A stretch of DNA of 17,975 nt from an uncultured Eubacteriales bacterium (lineage in GTDB: Bacteria > Bacillota > Clostridia > Oscillospirales > QAKW01). Location of the stretch: NCBI GenBank assembly GCA_934378025.1, contig CAKRPM010000003.1:1-17975 (forward strand), written 5' to 3'. Below the pieces are notes generated by a model. The model saw nothing but the letters and a program-made list of their open reading frames with translations. It was not told where the DNA came from and did no database searches. Positions 1 through 6,138 of this stretch are shown here, piece after piece. Each line of letters begins with the position of its first letter. Positions within the stretch are counted from its first letter, which is position 1. The position numbers and the translations under genes are program-made.

Positions 1-1614
1 GTACAGGCCAACACTTCGGGTGTTCCCTGCTTCGCAACCGGCGACTTTAACTGCAACTTTTCAGGCGGTACGTGGGATTGCGGCGCGTTGACAGACTTTA
101 CCGGGTATTCCTTCTTTGCCGACGCCGGATACACCGCGGCCGAGAATACCGTAGCGGAATCCTACATCAAATCTCGTCTGGATCATGTCTTCTACAACAA
201 GAATTTGACAGACGCACTGGAATATGTCATGATCAATTCGGCGGATTATACGCCCAGACTTTCCGATCACCATGCGATTATTTTGCGCTGCCGTCGGAAA
301 GCGCCGGCGGGTCTTACCGTCAGCATTCCGAATAATGAAACGGATGTATATTATCAAGACGGCACCTATTATGTGAACTGCTTGACGAAAAATCAGGCTG
401 CTGTGACGGCAAACGTTTCTGTCAGCGGCGGCAAATTGTACAGCGACGAGGGCTGCAATACGCTTGCAGGCACTTCGCTTCAGCTGAAACTGGAGAGCAA
501 CAACACCTATTTGGCAGACAATACCTACTATATTAAAGTCAATGAAAATGTTTATCCGGTAACCTTCCGGATTTGGAATGCCAATGCTAACGCCAAGACC
601 CTCTATGTTGATCAATCCTTTATCAGCAAATCGGCGGGCGACGCGGCCTTGTATTCCGATCGCTGGTATTGCCGCAAGGTTACGGTAGGCACCAACGGAT
701 TTGCCACCATTCAAGAGGCGGTGGATCATGCGACCGACGGCTATGAAATTTATGTAGCACCCGGTCATTATGTAGAGGATGTAAACTATACCAATAAGAA
801 TTTGAAACTGTACGGCAGCAACCGCAACAATGCCAAAGCGTTGAAGGCGGGCGGCGATAAATGGGTGATCAACAGTGCGCATCGCATGTATGAAACCTAT
901 TGGGAAGGCAGCGTCACCTTTGTAGATAACAACTACGCAAACGCTTCCATCATGGTCAACGGTTTCTACTTTATGGGCAAAGCGACCATCGGACAGGTAC
1001 GTGTTGTCGGCGGTACGGAGGCCGCTTCTGTTTCCATGGAAATCTGCCACAATATCTTTAACTGCTATACGGACGGTTCCACCTTCAACGGCGCTGCCAT
1101 TCACGGCAACACCCGGTTGCAGAAAAACGCGAAGATTTATGACAACTTCTTCCATCTGGCCGATACACCTTCCTATAAAAAGGAAAACGGCAGCACGGGA
1201 TACTTTGTCAACCGTTCGATTACCATGCGGAATTTGAAGGCGGTGGAGATTACCGACAACTGGTTTGACGGCTATCCCTACAACATGCTCTATCTGGCCT
1301 CCGAGGTCAGCGACGGCGCAATTGAGGGCGGCTACGGCAACTTGAAATTCAACAACAACTTGATCACCAACTGCAAGAACATGGTGATTTGGATTAACAA
1401 CATTACCGAGCAGACCAACGCCAACCTTCAAATCGGCGACAACGTATTCTTGAACAGCGAAAAAATCGCAGTTTACTTCAGAGATACGACCAATCAAAAG
1501 AATAACGGACTTACCAATGCAAAACAAAATATTTCCGTCAGCATCAAAAACAGCGATAAGGTCGGCCTGAACCTGTATGATACGACCGGTATCAACATCA
1601 CCTATCACGACTAA
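1..1614 (+). CDS. C-terminal part of a large EEP-nuclease-fold / beta-helix protein (5' end outside window)
   Basis: The frame is open from base 1, so the start lies upstream; 537 codons are visible before TAA at 1612-1614. Residues 1-97 are the C-terminal half of an endonuclease/exonuclease/phosphatase (EEP) domain: TGDFN (13-17, metal and substrate Asp/Asn), LDHVF (60-64) and LSDHH (87-91, the catalytic Asp-His pair). These are the hallmark motifs of metal-dependent phosphodiesterases such as DNase I-like enzymes, so a hydrolase is likely; the substrate is unknown. Residues 98-199 form an Ig-like module carrying YSDEGC (147-152). Residues 202-537 look like a right-handed beta-helix: an entry motif with IYVAPGHY (250-257), then coils such as KIYDNFF, EITDNWF, KFNNNLI and QIGDNVF. 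No LPXTG motif, SLH domain or C-terminal membrane helix follows. A signal peptide cannot be assessed here, so secretion is inferred from the paralogous giant protein at 11361. A strong terminator follows. The domain calls are firm; the biological role is not. Confidence 0.85.
   Translation, partial: VQANTSGVPCFATGDFNCNFSGGTWDCGALTDFTGYSFFADAGYTAAENTVAESYIKSRLDHVFYNKNLTDALEYVMINSADYTPRLSDHHAIILRCRRKAPAGLTVSIPNNETDVYYQDGTYYVNCLTKNQAAVTANVSVSGGKLYSDEGCNTLAGTSLQLKLESNNTYLADNTYYIKVNENVYPVTFRIWNANANAKTLYVDQSFISKSAGDAALYSDRWYCRKVTVGTNGFATIQEAVDHATDGYEIYVAPGHYVEDVNYTNKNLKLYGSNRNNAKALKAGGDKWVINSAHRMYETYWEGSVTFVDNNYANASIMVNGFYFMGKATIGQVRVVGGTEAASVSMEICHNIFNCYTDGSTFNGAAIHGNTRLQKNAKIYDNFFHLADTPSYKKENGSTGYFVNRSITMRNLKAVEITDNWFDGYPYNMLYLASEVSDGAIEGGYGNLKFNNNLITNCKNMVIWINNITEQTNANLQIGDNVFLNSEKIAVYFRDTTNQKNNGLTNAKQNISVSIKNSDKVGLNLYDTTGINITYHD
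292..597 (+). repeat. Ig-like 'YSDxxC' module linking the EEP and beta-helix domains
   Basis: About 100 residues (98-199 of the left-edge protein) containing KLYSDEGC and, about 20 residues later, a Tyr-rich strand (NTYYIKV) and a closing strand (PVTFRI). The same order, a hydrophobic-G/K-x-Y-x-D-x-x-C motif and then a strand ending before a beta-helix, occurs three times in the giant protein at 11361. The Ig/beta-sandwich fold is inferred from strand spacing only. Confidence 0.5.
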
Positions 1615-1634
1615 GCGATTGTTCGGAAAACACG

Positions 1635-1669
1635 AAAAGCCTCCTGTGAAAAATCACAGGAGGCTTTTT
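1635..1669 (+). terminator. Rho-independent terminator of the EEP/beta-helix gene
   Basis: A perfect 12-bp stem (1638-1649 with 1654-1665) and AAAA loop, extendable by three A-T pairs, is followed by a T run. It lies 21 bases after the stop codon. The A run on the left side means it could also act on minus-strand transcripts. Confidence 0.9.
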
Positions 1670-1698
1670 GATGCAGCCGCTTTGGGAAATTTGCAAAC

Positions 1699-1745
1699 AA
1701 AAAATCCCGCCAAAGCCATGATAAAATCAAGCTTTGGCGGGATTT
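1699..1745 (-). terminator. Rho-independent terminator of the GGGtGRT operon
   Basis: A perfect 15-bp stem (1702-1716 with 1731-1745) with a 14-base loop. Read on the minus strand it is followed by a T-rich tail (complement of the A run at 1699-1704). It lies about 30 bases after the stop of the minus-strand gene, so it ends the operon facing the terminator at 1635. Confidence 0.88.
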
Positions 1746-1776
1746 AATATTGCTTAGATGCGGTTTAAAAGCAAAG

Positions 1777-2775
1777 TTATTTGCTTGCCTCTTCCACAGC
1801 AACCGCGCAGGCAACCGTAGCGCCGACCATCGGGTTGTTGCCCATACCGATGAGACCCATCATTTCAACGTGCGCCGGAACAGAGGACGACCCTGCGAAC
1901 TGTGCGTCAGAGTGCATTCTGCCCATGGTGTCGGTCATGCCATAGGAGGACGGACCGGCAGCCATGTTGTCCGGATGCAGGGTACGGCCCGTACCGCCGC
2001 CGGAGGCCACGGAGAAATACTTCTTGCCGTTTTCGACGCACCATTTCTTATAGGTGCCCGCAACCGGATGTTGGAAACGAGTGGGGTTGGTGGAGTTGCC
2101 GGTGATGGAAACGCCCACGCCCTCCAGACGCATGATCGCAACGCCCTCCGGAACATTGTCCGCACCGTAGCATTTAACATCGGCGCGCGGACCGTTGGAA
2201 AACGGAATTTCTTTAACCACTTTTACCTCTTCCGCATAGGGATCAAATTCGGTTTCCACAAAGGTAAAGCCGTTGATGCGGGAGATGATGTATGCTGCGT
2301 CTTTGCCCAGACCGTTGAGGATGACGCGCAAAGGTTTGGTGCGTACTTTGTTGGCGTTCAGTGCGATTTTAATGGCGCCTTCCGCCGCGGCAAAGGACTC
2401 ATGCCCCGCCAAGAAGCAGAAACACTCGGTCTCTTCGCTGAGCAGCATTTTGCCCAAATTGCCGTGACCCAGTCCGACTTTGCGGTTTTCCGCAACGGAG
2501 CCGGGGATGCAGAACGCCTGCAGGCCGATGCCGATGGCCGCTGCCGCATCTGCCGCTTTTACGCAGCCTTGCTTAATGGCAATGGCGCAGCCGACGGTGT
2601 ACGCCCAAATGGCGTTTTCAAAACAAATCGGCTGAGTGGAGCGAACGATTTTGTCGCAGTCAATGCCTTTGGCCAGCGTGATTTCTTTACATTCCTCAAT
2701 GGAGGAGATGCCGTATTGAGCCAAAACGCCGTTAATTTTTTCCAGGCGTCTTTCATATCCTTCAAATAAAGCCAT
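1777..2775 (-). CDS. GGGtGRT family protein
   Basis: 332 residues, full length for the family. The naming motif GGGTGRT is at residues 259-265, within a glycine-rich stretch (SVASGG before it, LHPDN after). The C-terminal part is also rich in Gly and Met, and Cys residues are frequent (C29, C40, C51, C63, C71, C89, C118, C120, C202, C246, C323). No signal peptide or membrane segment is visible, so it is cytoplasmic. The start at 2775 is supported by AAGGAGGT 7 bases upstream. It is the second gene of an operon, 14 bases after the NifU-like scaffold, and ends at its own terminator. The pairing with an Fe-S scaffold suggests a role in metal-cluster or redox chemistry, but that is inference; to my knowledge no reaction has been assigned to this family. 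Confidence 0.9.
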   Translation of the reverse strand: MALFEGYERRLEKINGVLAQYGISSIEECKEITLAKGIDCDKIVRSTQPICFENAIWAYTVGCAIAIKQGCVKAADAAAAIGIGLQAFCIPGSVAENRKVGLGHGNLGKMLLSEETECFCFLAGHESFAAAEGAIKIALNANKVRTKPLRVILNGLGKDAAYIISRINGFTFVETEFDPYAEEVKVVKEIPFSNGPRADVKCYGADNVPEGVAIMRLEGVGVSITGNSTNPTRFQHPVAGTYKKWCVENGKKYFSVASGGGTGRTLHPDNMAAGPSSYGMTDTMGRMHSDAQFAGSSSVPAHVEMMGLIGMGNNPMVGATVACAVAVEEASK

Positions 2776-2789
2776 CTCGTTTTACCTCC

Positions 2790-3482
2790 TTATTCCTTGC
2801 GGGGGTCAATGTATTTGACCGCCTCGTCGAAACGACCGTATGTACCTTTGGACGCTTCGTATGCCTTGTTGGGCTCTTCGCCTTTTTTGATCAAATCCGT
2901 CATTTTGCCGAGCGAAACGAACTCGTATCCGATCACCTGATCGTCTTTGTCCAGCGCCATACGAGTGCAATAGCCCTCGGTCATTTCCAGATAGCGAACG
3001 CCCTTGGCCTTGGTGCCGTACATGGTGCCGACCATGCTTCTTGCACCCTTGCCCAAATCTTCCATGCCTGCGCCGATGACCAAACCGTCCTCGGAAAAAG
3101 CGGACTGGGAGCGGCCGTATACGATTTGCAGGAACAATTCGCGCATGGCGGTATTGATAGCGTCACATACCAGGTCGGTATTCAGCGCTTCCAAAACGGT
3201 TTTGCCCGGCAAAATCTCTGCCGCCATGGCCGCAGAGTGGGTCATGCCGGAGCAGCCGACGGTTTCCACCAACGCTTCCTCAATGATGCCGTTTTTAACA
3301 TTCAGAGACAGCTTGCAAGCACCCTGCTGCGGTGCGCACCAGCCGACACCGTGAGTGTACCCGGAGATGTCTTTAATTTCTTTTGCCTCGACCCATTTGC
3401 CCTCTTCGGGAATGGGAGCGGGCCCGTGATGCGGTCCCTTGGCAACGCAACACATGTTCTCAACTTCCATTGAATAATTCAT
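2790..3482 (-). CDS. NifU-like iron-sulfur cluster assembly scaffold protein
   Basis: 230 residues from the ATG at 3482. This start is chosen over an in-frame ATG at 3548 because AAAGGAG lies 8 bases upstream of it, while the 3548 start has no ribosome site and overlaps the promoter. The protein resembles the NifU/IscU N-terminal scaffold family, on which Fe-S clusters are built before transfer. Candidate cluster cysteines are C49 and C56 (GWCAPQQGAC), C77 (GCSGMTHSAAMA, the best conserved family segment) and C106. An unusual N-terminal extension carries C11-C12 and a His/Pro-rich stretch. It is the first gene of a two-gene operon with the GGGtGRT protein. The divergence from canonical IscU suggests a specialised scaffold, perhaps serving its partner. 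The family assignment is good; the client is unknown. Confidence 0.85.
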   Translation of the reverse strand: MNYSMEVENMCCVAKGPHHGPAPIPEEGKWVEAKEIKDISGYTHGVGWCAPQQGACKLSLNVKNGIIEEALVETVGCSGMTHSAAMAAEILPGKTVLEALNTDLVCDAINTAMRELFLQIVYGRSQSAFSEDGLVIGAGMEDLGKGARSMVGTMYGTKAKGVRYLEMTEGYCTRMALDKDDQVIGYEFVSLGKMTDLIKKGEEPNKAYEASKGTYGRFDEAVKYIDPRKE

Positions 3483-3519
3483 TTCGAGAAGCTCCTTTCG
3501 TTTTTTACACACTGCTTCT

Positions 3520-3548
3520 ATTATATAGTTTCTCTTCCCAACTTTCAA
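3520..3548 (-). promoter_or_regulatory. Sigma-A type promoter of the scaffold/GGGtGRT operon
   Basis: On the minus strand, TTGAAA (3543-3548) and TATAAT (3520-3525) are separated by exactly 17 bases. The predicted start of transcription is about 30 bases before the ATG at 3482. Confidence 0.8.
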
Positions 3549-3596
3549 GAGAATTTGTCAAATTTCCGCTATTTATAAAATAAATTGCGAAAAGAC

Positions 3597-3625
3597 TTGC
3601 TATTTTTGTGAAAAAACGATAAGAT
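3597..3625 (+). promoter_or_regulatory. Sigma-A type promoter of the zinc-ribbon gene
   Basis: TTGCTA (3597-3602), a 17-base spacer and TAAGAT (3620-3625), 28 bases before the ATG at 3654. It is divergent from the scaffold operon promoter, and about 50 AT-rich bases separate the two -35 boxes. Confidence 0.65.
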
Positions 3626-3653
3626 ATAAGAAAAACATAGGAGGAATGTAGGC

Positions 3654-4280
3654 ATGAAATGTCCTGTATGTAATACAGAATTGCCGGAGGATGTGCGCTT
3701 CTGCCCGCAGTGCGGTACGGAACTGGCCGATAAGCAGCCCGCCCCGCCGACTCCAATGGCAACGCCGGTGCCCCCGGTAACGCCGCCGACTCCGACGGCA
3801 ACGCCGGTAACGCCGTCGAACCCGCCGATCGGTTTTGGGAAGGTTTGCCCATATTGCGGCGCGACGGTCAGTGCGCAGGCGGTCATTTGCCCGAAATGCG
3901 GTCTTTCCCTGAATTCGGTGACGATGGCAGCGGCGGTTCCGCCGCAAGGGGACGCCGGGAAAAACGGCATGGCCACCGCGGGTATGATCATGGGAATTTT
4001 ATCCATCGCCACATTGGTCTGCTGCGGCTTATTCGTACCGTTTTCTTTAATTTTCGGTATTCTCGGGCTGATTTTCGGAATTCTCGGGCGAAACTCGCAA
4101 AAGCGGGGGCAGGCCATCGCGGGAATTATATGCGGTTCTATCGGCTTGGTGCTTTCGCTGATAGTCGGTGCTGTTTTCCTGTTGGCGCTGATTTTTGAGG
4201 ACACGTATTCCATGGGGCAGGATTACTTCGGTTCCGGCGTGCCTTTTTCCGGGAATGACTTGATGAAATTCTTTTGGTAA
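3654..4280 (+). CDS. Double zinc-ribbon membrane protein with DUF4190-like segment
   Basis: 208 residues, with AGGAGG upstream of the ATG. Two zinc ribbons have paired CxxC motifs: C3/C6 with C17/C20, and C65/C68 with C79/C82. They are joined by a Pro/Thr-rich linker (about 28-58). A small membrane domain follows: hydrophobic segments at about 108-145 (GMIMGILSIATLVCCGLF, then a Gly-rich run up to ILGRNSQKRGQ) and 153-181. This resembles the DUF4190-type fold often fused to zinc ribbons in Firmicutes. The N-terminal ribbons are probably cytoplasmic. No enzymatic motif is visible; such proteins are usually annotated only as zinc-ribbon proteins. It is monocistronic by position: its own promoter, and a strong hairpin terminator 46 bases after its stop. 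Confidence 0.85.
   Translation: MKCPVCNTELPEDVRFCPQCGTELADKQPAPPTPMATPVPPVTPPTPTATPVTPSNPPIGFGKVCPYCGATVSAQAVICPKCGLSLNSVTMAAAVPPQGDAGKNGMATAGMIMGILSIATLVCCGLFVPFSLIFGILGLIFGILGRNSQKRGQAIAGIICGSIGLVLSLIVGAVFLLALIFEDTYSMGQDYFGSGVPFSGNDLMKFFW
3744..3808 (+). repeat. 39-bp tandem duplication encoding a Pro/Thr linker
   Basis: Two near-identical 26-base blocks (3744-3769 and 3783-3808) at a 39-base period encode PPTPMATPV and PPTPTATPV, 13 residues apart. This is a recent in-frame duplication of the linker between the two zinc ribbons. Confidence 0.7.
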
Positions 4281-4326
4281 AACCAGCGTTTGGACTCGGT
4301 GAAAACATAAAATCGGAAAGATGTAC

Positions 4327-4372
4327 ATAAGACTTTTATTGCGGAACGCAATAAAAGTCTTATCCCTTTTTT
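4327..4372 (+). terminator. Strong intrinsic terminator between zinc-ribbon and antiporter genes
   Basis: A perfect 16-bp stem (4327-4342 with 4348-4363), a GGAAC loop and a T6 run at 4367-4372. It ends only 17 bases before the antiporter ATG, so it lies directly upstream of that gene's ribosome site. It may be the end of the zinc-ribbon transcript, an attenuator for the antiporter, or both. Confidence 0.85.
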
Positions 4373-4389
4373 AAAAGCAGGAGGAATCT

Positions 4390-5397
4390 ATGACGGCATT
4401 TTTGGTAAAACTGTTAAATATGGTCGGGCTTGAGGGCGTATGGGCGTCGCTGCTGCTGTTCGCGGTGGGCTTGGTGCTGATCATCAAAGGCGGCGATTGG
4501 TTTGTGGACGCGGCAAGCTGGATGGCCAACGTCACCGGTATCCCGAAATTTATCGTCGGGGCGACGGTGGTATCCTTGGCGACAACTCTGCCCGAGCTTT
4601 TGGTCAGCGTGATCGCCACGGTGCAAAAGAATAATGAAATTGCCATCGGCAACGCCGTGGGCAGTGTGACGGCCAATGTCGGCTTAATCATGGCAATTTC
4701 CATTACGGTGTTGCCCATGGTGATGCAGGATAACGACATCATTAAAAAAGGATTTATCATGATGGGTGCCACCGCCGTGCTGGGGTTGCTATGTCTGCAC
4801 GGTTCCATGAGTGCTTGGGCGGGATTGATTTTGCTGGGCATTTTGGCGGCGTTTACAGCCATGAATATTTCGGACGCCAAACGGCATATCGCGGGCGGAA
4901 CCCAAGAAAAGGAACCGGTCACCAATGCCTTCGGCAATATTGTAAAATTTGTATTGGGAGCCGCCGCCATTGTGTGCGGCGCACAGCTGCTGGTGGATAA
5001 CGGTACGGTGTTGGCGGTGGAAATCGGCGTCAGCGAAAAACTGGTAGCGGTTACCATGGTGGCCATCGGCACCTCGCTGCCGGAACTGATCACCACCATT
5101 ACTGCCTTAATCAAAAAAGAACCCGGCATGTCGCTGGGCAATATCGTAGGCGCCAACATTATGGATATGACGTTTATTTTACCGATTTGCTCCATGGTCG
5201 GCGGCGGTCGGCTGGAGGTGCCGATGAAGGCGGGGGAAACGATCCCCTCTCTGGTTAGCCTGGATATTCCCGTAACACTCGGGTTGATGGCGCTGGCAAT
5301 TCTGCCGACGCTCAAGGGCAAAAAATTCAGACGTTGGCAAGGCATTTTGATGATGGCGCTGTATATCGGATATATCGCCGTGGTGGCCATGGCGTAA
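4390..5397 (+). CDS. Na+/Ca2+ exchanger family antiporter (CaCA superfamily)
   Basis: 335 residues, about ten hydrophobic segments, inner membrane. The two internally homologous alpha repeats that form the ion path are visible. Repeat 1 has TTLPELLVSV (65-74, acidic E69) and GNAVGS (87-92). Repeat 2 has IGTSLPELIT (226-235, E232) and GNIVGAN (250-256). A hydrophilic loop lies between them at about 160-180. Length and layout fit bacterial calcium/sodium antiporters of the YrbG type. The usual GSN after each second motif is altered (GSV and GAN), so cation choice is uncertain. AGGAGG lies 6 bases before the ATG. I saw no convincing promoter of its own; transcription may come through the hairpin upstream. 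The next gene follows after 67 bases without a terminator and may be co-transcribed. Confidence 0.9.
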   Translation: MTAFLVKLLNMVGLEGVWASLLLFAVGLVLIIKGGDWFVDAASWMANVTGIPKFIVGATVVSLATTLPELLVSVIATVQKNNEIAIGNAVGSVTANVGLIMAISITVLPMVMQDNDIIKKGFIMMGATAVLGLLCLHGSMSAWAGLILLGILAAFTAMNISDAKRHIAGGTQEKEPVTNAFGNIVKFVLGAAAIVCGAQLLVDNGTVLAVEIGVSEKLVAVTMVAIGTSLPELITTITALIKKEPGMSLGNIVGANIMDMTFILPICSMVGGGRLEVPMKAGETIPSLVSLDIPVTLGLMALAILPTLKGKKFRRWQGILMMALYIGYIAVVAMA

Positions 5398-5464
5398 AAC
5401 AAACCGGTGGTTTGAAATGCGGGCCCGCGTGCCTTGCGTGCAACGGAAAGGAATGGTCATAACA

Positions 5465-6004
5465 ATGGATCAGGTAATTAATTATACGTATCTGCCGTGG
5501 GAAAATCAGAATGTCTGCGGCGTGATTTGCTGGATTTGTCTGGCGGTGGGGGCGCTGTGGGCGCTGGCAAGCGTCATTGTAAAAAACAGCAAGCTCGGGT
5601 ATGATCTTCATGTGGGCGACTTTTGGTATGTGCAGGCGTACGGCTGGGCGTTGATTGTGAATACGGCGATGTTTGCCATGTTTTTCTGGTATGCGGCGGC
5701 GGCGATCGGCGCGTTGTTTTCCACGGTTTGCATTTCCTCGGCGCGGGCCGGGCAGCAAAAGGCGTTTATTGATGAAAAAAACGGAAAATGGGGGCTTTGC
5801 CCCGCGCTTCGGCAGGTGCGCGGCGAGCTGTTTTCCGATTTGCCGATCGAACAACAGTTGGAGCACAAAAAAAACTTGGAGCGCTCCTTTTCCAAAATGA
5901 AAATCATTCCTTTTTATTTAATAACATTGGGGCTTCCCTTTGCGGTAATGTTGGTGCTGTATTTCTGTTCTGCGGGCTATGTTTTCGTGCCGCATGCGCT
6001 GTAA
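5465..6004 (+). CDS. Hypothetical small membrane protein
   Basis: 179 residues from the ATG at 5465. I do not recognise the family. The start is chosen because GGAAAGGA (5445-5452) lies upstream at 12 bases; in-frame ATGs at 5417 and 5453 have no ribosome site at a workable distance. Hydrophobic segments lie at about 17-39, 58-90 (long, possibly two helices) and 146-173. Between them is a charged stretch (about 92-145) with several Lys, Glu and Arg residues. No catalytic motif is visible. It follows the antiporter without a clear terminator, so it could be an accessory membrane protein of that transcript, but this rests on position only. A terminator follows its stop closely. Confidence 0.7.
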   Translation: MDQVINYTYLPWENQNVCGVICWICLAVGALWALASVIVKNSKLGYDLHVGDFWYVQAYGWALIVNTAMFAMFFWYAAAAIGALFSTVCISSARAGQQKAFIDEKNGKWGLCPALRQVRGELFSDLPIEQQLEHKKNLERSFSKMKIIPFYLITLGLPFAVMLVLYFCSAGYVFVPHAL

Positions 6005-6015
6005 ACGGAAAAATG

Positions 6016-6061
6016 AGGCAGACGGTAAAAGACTTTGGTTTTTTACCGCCTGCTTTTTTTG
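6016..6061 (+). terminator. Rho-independent terminator after the small membrane protein gene
   Basis: Stem 6018-6030 with 6041-6053 (13 positions, one A/C mismatch), a 10-base loop and a T7 run from 6054. It starts about 12 bases after the stop codon. Confidence 0.85.
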
Positions 6062-6079
6062 AAATTTTATAAATATTTG

Positions 6080-6108
6080 TTGAATTTTTTTGCATTATGG
6101 TGTACTAT
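6080..6108 (+). promoter_or_regulatory. Promoter of the PHP-domain gene
   Basis: TTGAAT (6080-6085), a 17-base spacer and TACTAT (6103-6108), 30 bases before the ATG at 6139 and just after the preceding terminator. Confidence 0.65.
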
Positions 6109-6138
6109 AGTGGCAAAGAATAACAGGAGGAAAGAATT

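Noticed and set aside
61..1608. Long minus-strand open frame of 515 codons opposite the EEP/beta-helix gene
   Set aside because: Antisense shadow: the plus frame has clear EEP and beta-helix motifs, while the minus translation has no domain, no ribosome site and the same composition as the other shadows opposite the giant gene.
1750..2769. Plus-strand open frame of 339 codons opposite the GGGtGRT gene
   Set aside because: Covers almost the same bases as the well-recognised GGGtGRT gene, has no ribosome site, begins within terminator-adjacent sequence and resembles nothing.
3483..3548. Upstream ATG (3548) for the scaffold gene
   Set aside because: It would overlap the -10 and -35 boxes of the operon promoter and has no ribosome site; the ATG at 3482 has both.
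3569..4213. Minus-strand frame of 214 codons over the zinc-ribbon gene
   Set aside because: The plus strand has paired CxxC motifs, a promoter and a ribosome site; the minus translation is low-complexity and reads across the divergent promoter region.
3654..4280. Zinc-ribbon protein as a DNA-binding transcription factor
   Set aside because: The CxxC ribbons are linked to membrane segments and no helix-turn-helix is visible; this layout is common in membrane proteins of unknown role.
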